A stretch of DNA of 64,000 nt from Stenotrophomonas acidaminiphila (GCF_001431595.1 NZ_LDJO01000008.1:57460-121459); one strand, 5' to 3'. Positions 46,561 to 60,576 are shown, counted from the stretch's first letter. Notes: generated by a model not told the origin, from the sequence alone. Numbers and translations are program-made.

Positions 46561-46592
46561 CTCCACCGCGCCGCCACGCGGCGCCGGTGGAG
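46561..46592 (-). terminator. Hairpin just after polA
   Basis: A strong inverted repeat (CTCCACCG at 46561-46568, CGGTGGAG at 46585-46592, with further inner GC pairing) lies 16 bases past the polA stop. No U-run follows, so it may be a 3'-end stabilising hairpin rather than an intrinsic terminator. The 46250-46560 stretch between it and the sRNA promoter has lower GC than its surroundings and no gene was seen. Confidence 0.45.
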
Positions 46593-46607
46593 CAAGGCAA
46601 GCGATGC

Positions 46608-49376
46608 CTAGTGCGCTTCGTCCCAATTGTCGCCGACGCCGGTATCGACCACCAGCGGCACCCGCAACCGGGCCGCGCCGGCCATGCGCGATTCAACTTC
46701 CGCGCGCAGCGTGTCGATGAAATCCACGTCGGCCTCGAACACCAGTTCGTCGTGCACCTGCAGGATCATCTGCGCACGCGCGCGGTGGCCGGCCAGCCAG
46801 TCATCCACGCTGACCATCGCGCGCTTGATGATGTCCGCGGCGGTGCCCTGCATCGGCGCGTTGATCGCGGCGCGCTCGGCCCCGGCGCGCAGGCCCTGGT
46901 TGCGCGCATGGATGTCGTTCAGGTACAGGCGGCGGCCGAACAGGGTTTCCACGTAGCCCTGCTCGCGCGCCTGCACGCGCATGCGCTCCATGAAGTCGCG
47001 CACCGCCGGGTAGCGGCTGAAATACAGCGCCACGTAGTCCTGCGCCTGGCCGCGGTCGATGCCCAGGTTCTTGGCCAGGCCGAACGCGCTCATGCCGTAC
47101 ATCAGGCCGAAGTTGATGGCCTTGGCGGCGCGGCGCTCGTTCGCGCTGACGTCCTCCAGCTTGCGGCCGAACACCTCGGCGGCAGTGGCACGGTGCACGT
47201 CCACGCCCTGCTCGAAGGCACGGATCAGGCCGGGGTCCTCGGACAGGTGCGCCATGATGCGCAGTTCGATCTGCGAATAGTCGCAGGCCATCAGCCTGCG
47301 TCCCGGCGGCGCGACGAAGGCCTTGCGGATGCGGCGGCCATCGTCGGTGCGGATCGGGATGTTCTGCAGGTTGGGATCGGACGAGGACAGCCGCCCGGTG
47401 GCGGCGCCCGCCTGGTGGTAGCTGGTATGCACGCGGCCGGTGTCGGGATTGACCATCTCCGGCAGCTTGTCGGTATAGGTGCTGCGCAGCTTGGCCAGGC
47501 CGCGGTATTCCAGGATCACGCGCGGCAGCTCGTGCTGCTCGGCGATGGCTTCCAGCGCCTCCTCGTTGGTGCTCGGCTGGCCCTTGGGCGTCTTCACCAG
47601 CGCCGGCAGGCCCAGCTCGTCGAACAGCACCGCCTGCAGCTGCTTGGGCGAATCCAGGTTGAAGCTGCGCCCGGCCAGTGCGGTGGCCTTCTGCTGCGCG
47701 GCGAGCATGCGCGCGGACAGGTCGGCGCTCTGCCGCCGCAGCTCGGCGCTGTCGATGCACACGCCGTTGGCCTCGATGCGCGCCAGTACCGGCACCAGCG
47801 GCATCTCGATCTCGCGGTACACCTTTTCCAGCGCCGGTTCGGCGGCCAGCTGCGGCGCCAGCGCGCGATGCAGGCGCAGGGTGATGTCCGCGTCCTCGGC
47901 GGCGTAGTGGCCGGCCTCGTCGATGCCGACCTGCGAGAACGAGATCTGCTTGGCGCCCTTGCCGGCGACGTCCTCGAACTTGGTCGTGGTGTAGCCCAGG
48001 TAGCGCTGCGCCAGCGAATCCATGTCGTGGCGGGTGGCGGTGGAATTGAGCACGAAGCTCTCCAGCATGGTGTCGTCGGCGTAGCCGCGCACCTCCACGC
48101 CGTGGCGCCGCAACACGTGGATGTCGTACTTGCCGTGCTGGCCGAGCTTGCGCCTGCCGGCGTCCTCGAGCAGCGGCCGCAATGCGTCCAGCACCTGCGC
48201 CGACGGCAACTGCGCGGGCGCGCCCGGGTAGTCGTGGCCGACCGGGATATAGGCACCGGTACCCGGCTCGACCGCCAGGCTCACGCCGACCAGCCGCGCG
48301 CGCATCGCGTCCAGCGCATCGGTCTCGGTGTCGAAGGCGAATTCGGGCGCCGCCTGCAGGCGCTCGACCCAGGCACGCAGCCGTTCATCGGTGAGCACGG
48401 TCTCGTACTCGCCCTTGCCCGCCATCGCCGGGTCGGTCACGGGCGGCGCCGGGCCGTCCCCGCCACGCGCGAAGCCGGCGGCGGTGCCGCGCAGGCTGAC
48501 CTTGGCCTCGTCGGCCGCGGCCGGTGCCGCGATGCCACCCAGTTCACGCAGCGCCTGGGTGAAGCCGTAGCGGCCGTACAGTTCGCGCAGGCTGTCCACG
48601 TGCTGCTCGCGCAGGCGCAGGTCACGCGGCCCCTGCTCCAGCGCCACGTCGGTGCGGATGGTGACCAGCTCGCGGTTGAGCGGCAGCCGCGGCAGCGCCG
48701 CGCGCAGGTTATCGCCGATCTTGCCCTTCATGGCGGCCGCGGCGGCCATCACGCCGTCCAGGTCGTTGTACTCGGCCAGCCACTTGGCCGCGGTCTTGGG
48801 GCCGCATTTGTCCACGCCGGGCACGTTGTCCACGGCGTCGCCCATCAACGCCAGGTAATCCACGATCTGGTCGGCGCGCACGCCGAACTTGTCCATCACC
48901 GCGGCATCGGAATCGGTCCGGCTGCCGGTCATGGTGTTGACCAGGATCACGCCCGGGCGCACCAGCTGGGCGAAGTCCTTGTCGCCGGTGGAGATGGTCA
49001 CCTCCAGCCCGTCGGCGGCGCCGGCCAGGGCCAGGGTGCCGATCACGTCATCGGCCTCCACGCCGGGCACGCGCAGGATGTCGATGCCCAGCGCGTGCAC
49101 GATGTCGCACATCGGCTGCACCTGGGCACGCAGTTCATCGGGCATCGGCGGGCGGTTGGCCTTGTACTCGGCGTACAGGTCGTCGCGGAAGGTCTTGCCC
49201 GGGGCGTCGACCACGAAGGCCACGTAGTCGGGCTTTTCCTTCAGCGTGGCGCGCAGCATGTTGACCACGCCGAACAGCGCGCCGGTGGGCTCGCCGGCGG
49301 CATTGGACAACGGCGGCAGCGCGTGGAACGCGCGGTACAGGTAACTGGACCCGTCGATCAGGACTAATCTGCTCAT
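46608..49376 (-). CDS. polA: DNA polymerase I
   Basis: A 922-residue DNA polymerase I. In order it has a 5'-3' exonuclease domain (LIDGSSYLYRAFHAL at the N-terminus, GVEADDVIGTLA, STGDKDFAQLV and YLALMGDAVDNVPGV), a 3'-5' proofreading domain and a polymerase domain. The proofreading domain keeps the Asp-x-Glu of Exo I (FAFDTETDALDAMR, about residue 355). The polymerase domain has motif A (MACDYSQIELRIMAH), motif B (RRAAKAINFGLMYGMSAFGL) and motif C (QVHDELVFEAD). All three activities therefore look intact. It ends 370 bases before the sRNA on the same strand. It diverges from the DUF2782 lipoprotein gene, with about 90 bases between start codons. Confidence 0.98.
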   Translation of the reverse strand: MSRLVLIDGSSYLYRAFHALPPLSNAAGEPTGALFGVVNMLRATLKEKPDYVAFVVDAPGKTFRDDLYAEYKANRPPMPDELRAQVQPMCDIVHALGIDILRVPGVEADDVIGTLALAGAADGLEVTISTGDKDFAQLVRPGVILVNTMTGSRTDSDAAVMDKFGVRADQIVDYLALMGDAVDNVPGVDKCGPKTAAKWLAEYNDLDGVMAAAAAMKGKIGDNLRAALPRLPLNRELVTIRTDVALEQGPRDLRLREQHVDSLRELYGRYGFTQALRELGGIAAPAAADEAKVSLRGTAAGFARGGDGPAPPVTDPAMAGKGEYETVLTDERLRAWVERLQAAPEFAFDTETDALDAMRARLVGVSLAVEPGTGAYIPVGHDYPGAPAQLPSAQVLDALRPLLEDAGRRKLGQHGKYDIHVLRRHGVEVRGYADDTMLESFVLNSTATRHDMDSLAQRYLGYTTTKFEDVAGKGAKQISFSQVGIDEAGHYAAEDADITLRLHRALAPQLAAEPALEKVYREIEMPLVPVLARIEANGVCIDSAELRRQSADLSARMLAAQQKATALAGRSFNLDSPKQLQAVLFDELGLPALVKTPKGQPSTNEEALEAIAEQHELPRVILEYRGLAKLRSTYTDKLPEMVNPDTGRVHTSYHQAGAATGRLSSSDPNLQNIPIRTDDGRRIRKAFVAPPGRRLMACDYSQIELRIMAHLSEDPGLIRAFEQGVDVHRATAAEVFGRKLEDVSANERRAAKAINFGLMYGMSAFGLAKNLGIDRGQAQDYVALYFSRYPAVRDFMERMRVQAREQGYVETLFGRRLYLNDIHARNQGLRAGAERAAINAPMQGTAADIIKRAMVSVDDWLAGHRARAQMILQVHDELVFEADVDFIDTLRAEVESRMAGAARLRVPLVVDTGVGDNWDEAH

Positions 49377-49467
49377 GCGACGATTCTACGCGGTCGGCCT
49401 GCGCACGACGCGCGCACTGGCCGCAGGCAGGCATAATCAGGAGACACCGATGCGAGGAGCCGCCGTC

Positions 49468-49755
49468 ATGAAACACCTGCTGCTGATCCCCCTGCTCGCC
49501 CTGGCCGGTTGCGCCAGCATGGGCCGGGACGCCGATGCGCCGCCGGTCGACGTGACCGGCGCCGACGTCACCCGCCGCAGCCTCGACAACGGCGACACCA
49601 TCGAGGAATACCGCGTCGGCAGCCAGCTGCGCATGGTCAAGGTCACCCCCGCGCGCGGGGCGCCGTTCTATCTTTACGACCGCAATGGCGACGGCCGCCT
49701 GGACAACGACAAGGACGGCGTGTCGCCGGTCTACTGGAAGCTGTACAGCTGGTGA
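49468..49755 (+). CDS. DUF2782 family lipoprotein
   Basis: A 95-residue small lipoprotein. The ATG at 49468 is preferred because AGGAG lies 8 bases upstream; it gives a short signal MKHLLLIPLLALAGC with the lipidated Cys at residue 15. The mature part has the DUF2782 pattern: DVTRRSLDNGDTIEEYRVGSQLRMVKVTPARGAPFYLYDRNGDGRLD, then VSPVYWKLYSW. Function is unknown; the family is typically encoded next to polA in gammaproteobacteria, as here. Confidence 0.82.
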   Translation: MKHLLLIPLLALAGCASMGRDADAPPVDVTGADVTRRSLDNGDTIEEYRVGSQLRMVKVTPARGAPFYLYDRNGDGRLDNDKDGVSPVYWKLYSW

Positions 49756-49811
49756 TCGCCTCGGCCGCCGCGGCGGGCATGGCCTGCCGCGACCGGCACC
49801 GGCGGACACGG

Positions 49812-49848
49812 AAAAGCCCCCTTCGGCAACAATGGCATTGAAGGGGGT
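49812..49848 (-). terminator. Probable terminator of the universal stress protein gene
   Basis: An 8-bp stem (CCCCCTTC/GAAGGGGG) around a 15-base loop, followed by CTTTTCC on the minus strand, lies about 90 bases past the universal stress protein stop. The T-run supports the minus direction; it also faces the end of the DUF2782 gene. Confidence 0.55.
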
Positions 49849-49937
49849 ACGCTGAAAACGGGGAAAGGGCGGCAGCCTTGTCCGCAGGAGGGCGCAGTCG
49901 CCCTCCCGCCGGATCGATCAGCGCCGGTACGGCGACC

Positions 49938-50387
49938 TCAGCGGATCACCAGCACCGGCACCTTGCTGCGCGCCAGCACTTCGGCGGTCTGGCTGCCGAG
50001 CAGAACCCGGGTCATGCCGCGGCGGCCGTGCGAGGTCATCACCAGCAGGTCGCTGCCGCAGGCATCGGCGGTCTCGATGATGCCGTCGGCCGCATAGCGG
50101 TCGAGCACGTGGTGGCCGATCACCTCGGCCACGCCGGCCGCGCGCGCGGCGTCCAGCGACGGCTGCAGGATCTTCTGCGCCGCGGCCTCGCGGTCCTGCT
50201 TGTATTCGGGGCTGGCTTCGTAGCCGGCGCTCCAGCCCATGGCGTCGTACATGCCCACCGCCCACGGCTCGGAAACGGTGACGATGTCGACCTTGGCGCC
50301 GAGCTGCGCCGCCAGTTCCAGGCCCTTCTGCAGGCCCTTCATGGCCAGTTCGGAACCATCGGTCGCGATCAGGATGCGCTTGTACAT
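49938..50387 (-). CDS. Universal stress protein (UspA family)
   Basis: A 149-residue single-domain Usp, a cytoplasmic ATP-binding stress protein. It starts MYKRILIATDGSELAMKGLQ at the ATG with AAGGAA upstream. The nucleotide-binding motif is LLVMTSHGRRGMTRVLLGS near residues 115-133, followed by the end strand VPVLVIR. The insertion WAVGMYDAMGWSAGYEASPEYKQ (about residues 41-63) is common in proteobacterial members. The G-2x-G...GS loop suggests it binds ATP. Confidence 0.9.
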   Translation of the reverse strand: MYKRILIATDGSELAMKGLQKGLELAAQLGAKVDIVTVSEPWAVGMYDAMGWSAGYEASPEYKQDREAAAQKILQPSLDAARAAGVAEVIGHHVLDRYAADGIIETADACGSDLLVMTSHGRRGMTRVLLGSQTAEVLARSKVPVLVIR

Positions 50388-50497
50388 GGCGGTGTTCCTT
50401 GGCAAGGGTGGCAGGAGAGCATTACACACCCGCGCCCGCCCCGGCGCATTGAGCCTGATCAAACGGCCGGCCGCGGGCGACCGGCGCGCTGCGGCGC

Positions 50498-52687
50498 CTA
50501 GAGCACGTTCAGGTTGGCGTAGGCCATCACCAGCCACTTGCTGCCGGCCTCGGCGAACTCCACCTGCACCCGTGCATGTGCGCCGCTGCCTTCGTAGTCG
50601 GTGACCACGCCCTCGCCGAACTTGGGGTGGCTGACGCTGGCACCCAGGCGGATCGCCGGCGCCTCCAGCGCGGCATGGCCGGTCACCCGGCTGCTGCCCA
50701 GCGAGGCCGGGCGCGAGACCTGCACCTTGGGCCGCACTTCGTGCAGCAGTTCGCGCGGGATCTCGCGCAGGAAGCGCGACGGCAGGCTGTAGTTGTCCTG
50801 GCCGTGGATGCGGCGCGACTCGGCGTAGCCCAGCACCAGCTTCTGCCGGGCGCGGGTGATGCCGACGTAGGCCAGCCGGCGCTCTTCTTCCAGCCGGCCG
50901 CTTTCCTCCAGCGAGCGCGCGCCCGGGAACAGCCCTTCCTCCAGCCCGGCCAGGAACACCAGCGGGAACTCCAGGCCCTTGGCCGAATGCAGCGTCATCA
51001 GCTGCACGCCGTCCTCACCGACCTGGGCCTGGCCTTCGCCGGCCTCCAGCGAGGCGTAGGACAGGAAGGCCACCAGCTCGCTCATGTCGGCGGCGCCCTC
51101 CTCGTCCTGGTCGCGCTGGACGAAGCGCGAGGCCACCGAGACCAGTTCGTCGAGGTTGTCGCTGCGCGATTCGGAGTCGAGCGTGTTGCGGCTCTCCTTG
51201 CTCCAATGTTCGCGCAGCGCCGAGCGCACCAGCACGTGGTCGATGCGCTCGGCCAGGGTCATCTGCGCGGTTTCGCCGCCGATCTGCTGGACCAGGTTGA
51301 GGAAACCGGCCAGCGCGTTCCTGGCACGTGCGGCGAGGTCGCCGCCCTGGGTAGCGAGCATCGCCGCCTCCCACAACGACAGCGACTGCGCGCGCGCGAC
51401 GCGCCGCACTTCGTCCAGGGTTCGCTCGCCGATGCCGCGCGCCGGCGTATTCACCGCGCGCTCGAACGCCGCGTCGTCGTTGCGGTTGGTCAGCAGCCGC
51501 AGGTAGGCCAGCGCGTCCTTGATCTCGGCGCGCTCGAAGAAGCGCATGCCGCCGTACACGCGGTACGGCACCTGCTCGGACAGCAGCGCCTCTTCGAAGG
51601 CCCGCGACTGCGCGTTGCTGCGGTAAAGCACGGCGATGTCGCCGTAGCTGCCGCCGTCGCGCACCCACTGCCGCGCACGCTCGACCAGGTAGCGCGCCTC
51701 GTCCATCTCGTTGTAGGCGGCATACAGGTCGATCGGCTCGCCATCGCCGCTGTCGGTCCACAGCTGCTTGCCGATGCGGTCCGGGTTGTGCGCGATGACC
51801 GAGTTGGCGGCGTTGAGGATGTTGGCGCTGGAGCGGTAGTTCTGCTCCAGGCGGATGGTCTGCGCGCCCGGGAAATCCTTCAGGAAGCGCTGCACGTTCT
51901 CGACCTTGGCGCCGCGCCAGCCGTAGATGGCCTGGTCGTCGTCGCCGACCACGAACACGTGGCCCGAATCGCCGGCCAGCACGCGCACGAAGGCGTACTG
52001 GATGGCATTGGTGTCCTGGAACTCATCGACCAGGATCTCGCCGAAGCGCGCGCGGTAGTGGGCCAGCAGGGCCGGGTTGTCGCGCAGCAGTTCGTGCGCG
52101 CGCAGCAGCAGTTCGGCGAAATCCACCAGCCCGGCGCGGTCGCAGCGCGCCTGGTACTCGATGTAGGCCTGGCGCATGGTTTCCAGCCAGGCATCGTGCG
52201 GCTCGGGCTGGATGTGCTGCGGGCGCCGGCCTTCGTCCTTCTGCGCGTTGATCCACCACGCGATCTGCTTGGCCGGGAACTTGCCGTCGTCCAGTTCCAG
52301 CGCCTGCACCACGCGCTTGACCAGCCGCAGCTGGTCGTCCGAATCCATCACCTGGAACGCTTCGGGCAGCCGGGCATCGGCCCAGTGCAGGCGCAGCAGA
52401 CGATGGGCCAGGCCGTGGAACGTGCCGATCCACATGCCGCGCGCACCGTTGCGCAGCTGCAGGTCGATGCGCTGGCGCATCTCGCCGGCGGCCTTGTTGG
52501 TGAAGGTCACCGCGAAGATGCCGTGGGTCGGCACGCCGTGCACTTCGTTGAGCCAGGCGATGCGGTGGGTGAGCACGCGGGTCTTGCCGGAACCGGCGCC
52601 GGCAAGGATCAGGTAATGGCCGGGGGCAGCGGAAACGGCCTCGCGCTGGGCCGGGTTCAGCCCATCGAGCAGGTGGGAAACATCCAT
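50498..52687 (-). CDS. uvrD: ATP-dependent DNA helicase II UvrD
   Basis: A 729-residue superfamily 1A helicase used in mismatch and nucleotide excision repair. Motif I is LAGAGSGKTRVLTHRI (about residues 28-43). It also has Ia (FAVTFTNKAAGEMRQR), II (EILVDEFQDTN), III (VVGDDDQAIYGWRGA), IV (LEQNYRSS), V (LMTLHSAKGLEFPLVFLAG) and VI (RRLAYVGITRARQKL). The C-terminal Tudor-like tail with GASVSHPKFGEGVVTDYEGSG (about residues 680-700) favours UvrD over Rep. The start at 52687 fits the family. Confidence 0.95.
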   Translation of the reverse strand: MDVSHLLDGLNPAQREAVSAAPGHYLILAGAGSGKTRVLTHRIAWLNEVHGVPTHGIFAVTFTNKAAGEMRQRIDLQLRNGARGMWIGTFHGLAHRLLRLHWADARLPEAFQVMDSDDQLRLVKRVVQALELDDGKFPAKQIAWWINAQKDEGRRPQHIQPEPHDAWLETMRQAYIEYQARCDRAGLVDFAELLLRAHELLRDNPALLAHYRARFGEILVDEFQDTNAIQYAFVRVLAGDSGHVFVVGDDDQAIYGWRGAKVENVQRFLKDFPGAQTIRLEQNYRSSANILNAANSVIAHNPDRIGKQLWTDSGDGEPIDLYAAYNEMDEARYLVERARQWVRDGGSYGDIAVLYRSNAQSRAFEEALLSEQVPYRVYGGMRFFERAEIKDALAYLRLLTNRNDDAAFERAVNTPARGIGERTLDEVRRVARAQSLSLWEAAMLATQGGDLAARARNALAGFLNLVQQIGGETAQMTLAERIDHVLVRSALREHWSKESRNTLDSESRSDNLDELVSVASRFVQRDQDEEGAADMSELVAFLSYASLEAGEGQAQVGEDGVQLMTLHSAKGLEFPLVFLAGLEEGLFPGARSLEESGRLEEERRLAYVGITRARQKLVLGYAESRRIHGQDNYSLPSRFLREIPRELLHEVRPKVQVSRPASLGSSRVTGHAALEAPAIRLGASVSHPKFGEGVVTDYEGSGAHARVQVEFAEAGSKWLVMAYANLNVL

Positions 52688-52727
52688 CGGCGCATTCTAC
52701 GGGAAAGGCCCCGGCGGCACCGTGCGT

Positions 52728-54116
52728 TCAGCCCTGTGGCGGCAGCAGCCGGGCGGCCGCCTGCGCCGCCTGCACGCGCAGTTCGGGTATCGCCAGGCTC
52801 TCCCACAGGCGACCGATGCGCAGGCTGCCGAGCACCTGTACGCGCGGCTCGGCCACGCCGTCCGCATCGAGCAGGCTGCCGTCCGGCGCGCTGTCGATGC
52901 CGATGCCGTGCGGGCCCGGGCGGGCGGTGCCACTGCCCAGCATCTGCTGCAGCAGCGGATTGCGCATGGCCTGCGCGCGCATCTCCACGCCGGTGGCGTT
53001 GATCACGCAGTGCGCATCGATCTGGAACGGCTGCCGTCGCCGGTCGAGCGCGCCCAGGCGCACGCAGGCGCCTTCGGCGATGGCGGTTTCCAGGCGGCCG
53101 CGGTGCAGGTGCAGGCGGCCCTGCCGCTGCAGCTCCAGCAACTGCGCATGCACCGGCACGGCGATGCGGTGCCGGTGCACGTCCCAGTAGCGCACCACGT
53201 GGCGCAGGAAGCGGCGCTGGTCGTCCAGCGACAGCGATTGCCACAACGCCTGGCCCAGCGGCCGGATGCGCTCCATCACGTTCTGCCACGGGATGCCGCG
53301 CTGCGCGGCCTCGGCCGCATGCAGGCGCAGCGCGCGCACGCGCTGGCGCAGGCCCATGGCCAGCAACGGCTCGGGATCGTAGTCGGCGGCCGGGCCCTGC
53401 GCATGCGGCAGCGGCAGCAGCGCGTGGCGCGAAAGCACGTGCACCTGCCCGCGATGCCCGCAGGCGGCAAGCGACGCCACGCTGTCGGCCATGCTCAGCC
53501 CGGAGCCGACGATGGCCACGTCGGCGCTGGCGGCGACGTCCTGCACCGCGTCGTAATCCCAGGCCTCGATGCGTTTGCCGGGCGGCACCGCGCTGGCGCC
53601 GCGGGCCGGCAGCGGGCGCAGCGCGTTGCCGGTACACAGCGCCACCGATCCGGCCAGCAGCGCCGGGCCCGCATCCAGCTGCAGCACGATGCCGGCGGCG
53701 TGGCGTTCCAGCGCCTGGACCCGCGCCGCGCGCACGTCCAGCAACGCCGGGCTGGCGTCCACCGCCTGCTGCAGGCGCTGCCGCAGGTACGCCGCGTAGT
53801 GGTGGCGGGCGACGAAGGCACGCGCCAGCACCTCGCGCTCGACACCGGGGAATGCGTCCTGCGCGAGCAGGTAATCGAGGAAGTCGTCGGGACGGTCGGG
53901 GAAACCGCTCATCCGGCCGGCGGGCACGTTGAGCAGGTGCGCGGAGTGGCGCGTGGCGTAGGCCACGCCGCGGCCGAGCGGCAGCTGCGGCTCGACGATC
54001 ACCACGCGCTGCGCGCGGGTGGCGCCGCGCAGCACGCCGATCGCCACGAGCACACCGGCGGCGCCACCGCCGATGATCGCGATGTCGCAGGCCTGCGTCT
54101 GGTCGGAAACTGTCAT
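52728..54116 (-). CDS. FAD/NAD(P)-binding protein (predicted oxidoreductase)
   Basis: A 462-residue protein with a Rossmann FAD-binding start DIAIIGGGAAGVLVAIGVLRG (about residues 11-31) and the family motif GRGVAYATRHSAHLLNVPAGRMSGF. A second NAD(P)-binding site is DVAIVGSGLSMADSVASLAA (about residues 199-218), and a later FAD contact appears in HCVINATGVEMR. This layout is the FAD-NAD(P)-binding family related to hydroxyacylglutathione or siderophore-type monooxygenases. The substrate is unknown. It is 40 bases downstream of uvrD's start on the same strand, and no partner gene explains it. Confidence 0.78.
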   Translation of the reverse strand: MTVSDQTQACDIAIIGGGAAGVLVAIGVLRGATRAQRVVIVEPQLPLGRGVAYATRHSAHLLNVPAGRMSGFPDRPDDFLDYLLAQDAFPGVEREVLARAFVARHHYAAYLRQRLQQAVDASPALLDVRAARVQALERHAAGIVLQLDAGPALLAGSVALCTGNALRPLPARGASAVPPGKRIEAWDYDAVQDVAASADVAIVGSGLSMADSVASLAACGHRGQVHVLSRHALLPLPHAQGPAADYDPEPLLAMGLRQRVRALRLHAAEAAQRGIPWQNVMERIRPLGQALWQSLSLDDQRRFLRHVVRYWDVHRHRIAVPVHAQLLELQRQGRLHLHRGRLETAIAEGACVRLGALDRRRQPFQIDAHCVINATGVEMRAQAMRNPLLQQMLGSGTARPGPHGIGIDSAPDGSLLDADGVAEPRVQVLGSLRIGRLWESLAIPELRVQAAQAAARLLPPQG

Positions 54117-54220
54117 GCGCCGATTGTAGGCGATGCCGCCACCACTGCCTGATGCCGCCGGCGCATGTGCTGATGGTGGCCCGATGGCCTGCCGACAGCC
54201 TGCCCATGGCCCTGAAACAC

Positions 54221-54243
54221 GGAACCCGCCTTGCGGCGGGTCC
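54221..54243 (-). terminator. Terminator hairpin after rpmG
   Basis: A 7-bp perfect stem (ACCCGCC/GGCGGGT) with a GCAA tetraloop on the minus strand lies about 35 bases past the rpmG stop. Only two U residues follow before CC. It is a plausible end of the rpmB-rpmG transcript. Confidence 0.55.
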
Positions 54244-54277
54244 GGTGTGGAACGGCGATCCAGGCAATCCTTGCGGA

Positions 54278-54442
54278 TTACTTGATCTTGCCTTCCTTGT
54301 ACATCACGTGCTTGCGGACCACCGGGTCGTACTTCAGGAATTCCATCTTCCCCGGGGTGTTCTTCTTGTTCTTGTCGGTCGTGTAGAAGTGGCCAGTGCC
54401 GGCCGAGGAAATCATACGGACCTTATCGCGCTTACCTGCCAT
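54278..54442 (-). CDS. rpmG: 50S ribosomal protein bL33
   Basis: A 54-residue ribosomal protein of the large subunit, reading [20 protein letters not shown], then [20 protein letters not shown] and [14 protein letters not shown]. It has no Cys pairs, so it is the zinc-independent (C-minus) form. The start at 54442 matches the family, and rpmB lies 13 bases upstream on the same strand, the standard gammaproteobacterial pairing. Confidence 0.97.
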   Translation of the reverse strand: MAGKRDKVRMISSAGTGHFYTTDKNKKNTPGKMEFLKYDPVVRKHVMYKEGKIK

Positions 54443-54455
54443 GATGGTTTACTCC

Positions 54456-54692
54456 TCAGACCTTTTCGCCGCGCGCACGCAGCTCAGCCAGAACGGAATC
54501 GATGCCGTTCTTGTCGATGGTGCGCAGTGCATGCGCGGAAACACGAAGCTTGACCCAGCGGTTCTCGCTGGCGACCCAGAAACGACGCTCGTGCAGGTTC
54601 GGCTGGAAACGACGACGGGTCTTGTTGTTGGCATGCGAGACGTTGTTACCCGTCTGCACCTTCTTGCCGGAAACTTGGCAAACTCGGGACAT
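54456..54692 (-). CDS. rpmB: 50S ribosomal protein bL28
   Basis: A 78-residue bL28. It begins [20 protein letters not shown] and has [20 protein letters not shown] in the middle and [20 protein letters not shown] near the end, all highly typical. The start at 54692 is fixed by the family N-terminus; the longer frame upstream is not coding. It is the first gene of the rpmB-rpmG operon. Confidence 0.97.
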   Translation of the reverse strand: MSRVCQVSGKKVQTGNNVSHANNKTRRRFQPNLHERRFWVASENRWVKLRVSAHALRTIDKNGIDSVLAELRARGEKV

Positions 54693-54907
54693 TGCGCACC
54701 TCGGTAATGTCGGTTGTCTCTTCCTTGGCCAGGAAGAGGGCGGCCCCGGCGGTTGCCCGCCACGTGTCATGGGAATCAAGGGGTTACGCTGACGAGGGTG
54801 GGCGGATGACACGTTCCCGGCCACCGATCCGGAGGTTTCCGGACACAGCGAGCCGGTAATTATGCCGGGCCAAGGCCCCGAGTGCAAACCACCGGCCGTG
54901 GCCGGCC

Positions 54908-55594
54908 CTAGCGGGGCGCGAAATCCAGGCTCCGGCGCCAGCGCAGCGGCGAGCCGGCCCGGCCCGGATCCGGCGGAAACAGGCTCAGGTAGCCGGCGGC
55001 GATGGCACGGTCGCGCAGGCGTTCACCCACGCCTTCGGCCACTTCGACCTCCACATGGGTGACCTTGCCCTGCGGATCGACGTCCATCGCCCAGACCAGC
55101 CGGCCCGCCCATTGTTCCGGGGCGATCGAGGCATCGTAGTTCGGGCGCCCGGCGACATAGGGAACGTCGCGCTGCTGGAACAATGGCGAGTCCTCCAACC
55201 GTGGATCGACGCGGATCGTCGCCGTGTTGCTGCCACCGTCGCCGAGAACCACATGCGCGGTCCAGTCTCCCGGCCGGCCGCCGCTGCCCAGGTCGGCCCG
55301 GTAGCACCGCTTGGCGCCACGGTAGTCGTCATGATGCTGCAGGGACACCCGCTTGCCGTCGGCATCGCGCAGCTCCAGTTGCAGGCCGCCGACATCGCCG
55401 GTCGCGGCAGTGGCGGCCACACAGATCTGGTGCTCGTGATCGCCGGTCATGACGAACTGCCGGGTCTGCTGGCGGGCAAGCGCGTCAGCCGGGGTCCTGG
55501 ACCACAGGAACTCGATGTAGATGCTGTTGTCCTGCGCGGCGGCCGGGCCGCACAGCGACAACAGGAAGGGCACGACAAGACGGCGCGCTCGCAT
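54908..55594 (-). CDS. Secreted protein with TonB-C-like domain, function unknown
   Basis: A 228-residue exported protein with a Sec signal ([20 protein letters not shown]). A beta-rich middle part (residues about 45-130) includes a paired-Cys region ([13 protein letters not shown] and [11 protein letters not shown]). The C-terminal ~75 residues ([43 protein letters not shown]) resemble the TonB C-terminal fold used in peptidoglycan- or receptor-linked proteins. No named family is recognised. It is followed by the CDF/czc operon, but has its own spacer of 58 bases. Confidence 0.6.
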   Translation of the reverse strand: MRARRLVVPFLLSLCGPAAAQDNSIYIEFLWSRTPADALARQQTRQFVMTGDHEHQICVAATAATGDVGGLQLELRDADGKRVSLQHHDDYRGAKRCYRADLGSGGRPGDWTAHVVLGDGGSNTATIRVDPRLEDSPLFQQRDVPYVAGRPNYDASIAPEQWAGRLVWAMDVDPQGKVTHVEVEVAEGVGERLRDRAIAAGYLSLFPPDPGRAGSPLRWRRSLDFAPR

Positions 55595-55652
55595 GGGTCC
55601 GCTCCCTGGAGGTACCGCAGGACTCTAGCCAGCCCGGCAGGTGCAGATCAAA

Positions 55653-56285
55653 TCAGGACGCGCGCGCCTGCGCGCCACGCAGCTCGCGCCAGGCCGTGCG
55701 CGCCACCTTCCAGGCCGAGCGCAGGAACAGCAGCAACAAGGCCACCGCGATCAGCAGGTCCGGCCAGCCGGCACCGAACGCCCACACCGCCAGCGCGGCC
55801 AGGATCACCGCGCCGCCTTCGTAGACATCGTTCAACGAACACGCCCAGGCCGATGCCAGGTTGATGTCGCCCTGACGATAGGGCCACAACAGGCGCAGGC
55901 ACAGCAGGTTGGCGGCAAGGTTCAGCAGCGCGGCGATGCCCATGCTCTCGAACAACGGCAGCTGCGGATGGGCCAGCTTCCAGCCGATGCCCACGGCCAC
56001 CGCGATGGCCGCGCACAGGATGAAGGCCGCCTTGAGCAGCGCAACTCTCGCCTTGGCGGCAAGGCCGGCACCGACCACCGCCAGGCTCAGCGCGTAGGTC
56101 AGCGCGTCGCCGAAGTTGTCCAGGCTGCCGGACAGCAGCGAAGCCGAACCGCTGTGCCAGGCCGCGGCCATCATCATCACGAAGGTCAGCAGGTTGATCG
56201 CCAGCACCCACACCAGCACCCGCCGCTGGCGGGCCTGCATGCGCCCGACCTCCAGGGTTCGGCCACAGCCGCAACAGTCGCTCAT
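55653..56285 (-). CDS. Cation diffusion facilitator (CDF) heavy-metal transporter
   Basis: A 210-residue CDF transporter, an inner-membrane Zn/Co/Cd efflux antiporter. The start at 56285 (MSDCCGCGRTLEVG) has GGAACCGGA upstream. It opens with a Cys-rich stretch, CCGCG. Then follow six hydrophobic helices with the zinc-site residues in SLLSGSLDNFGDALTYALSL (Asp-x-x-x-Asp, about residues 55-74) and ACSLNDVYEGGAVILAALAV (Asn-Asp). The C-terminal cytoplasmic domain is missing compared with longer CDF proteins, as in the short efflux members. It is the last gene of the minus-strand czc operon, 102 bases after czcA. Confidence 0.83.
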   Translation of the reverse strand: MSDCCGCGRTLEVGRMQARQRRVLVWVLAINLLTFVMMMAAAWHSGSASLLSGSLDNFGDALTYALSLAVVGAGLAAKARVALLKAAFILCAAIAVAVGIGWKLAHPQLPLFESMGIAALLNLAANLLCLRLLWPYRQGDINLASAWACSLNDVYEGGAVILAALAVWAFGAGWPDLLIAVALLLLFLRSAWKVARTAWRELRGAQARAS

Positions 56286-56387
56286 TCCGGTTCCAGACCC
56301 GATGTCCGGGCCAATTTTCCCACCGGCGGGCACGGATTGCAGCGCCGCGTCCCCGGCCCACGCCGAAGGCGTGGACCGGGGGCGGAT

Positions 56388-60572
<4,185 letters not shown>

Positions 60573-60576
<4 letters not shown>
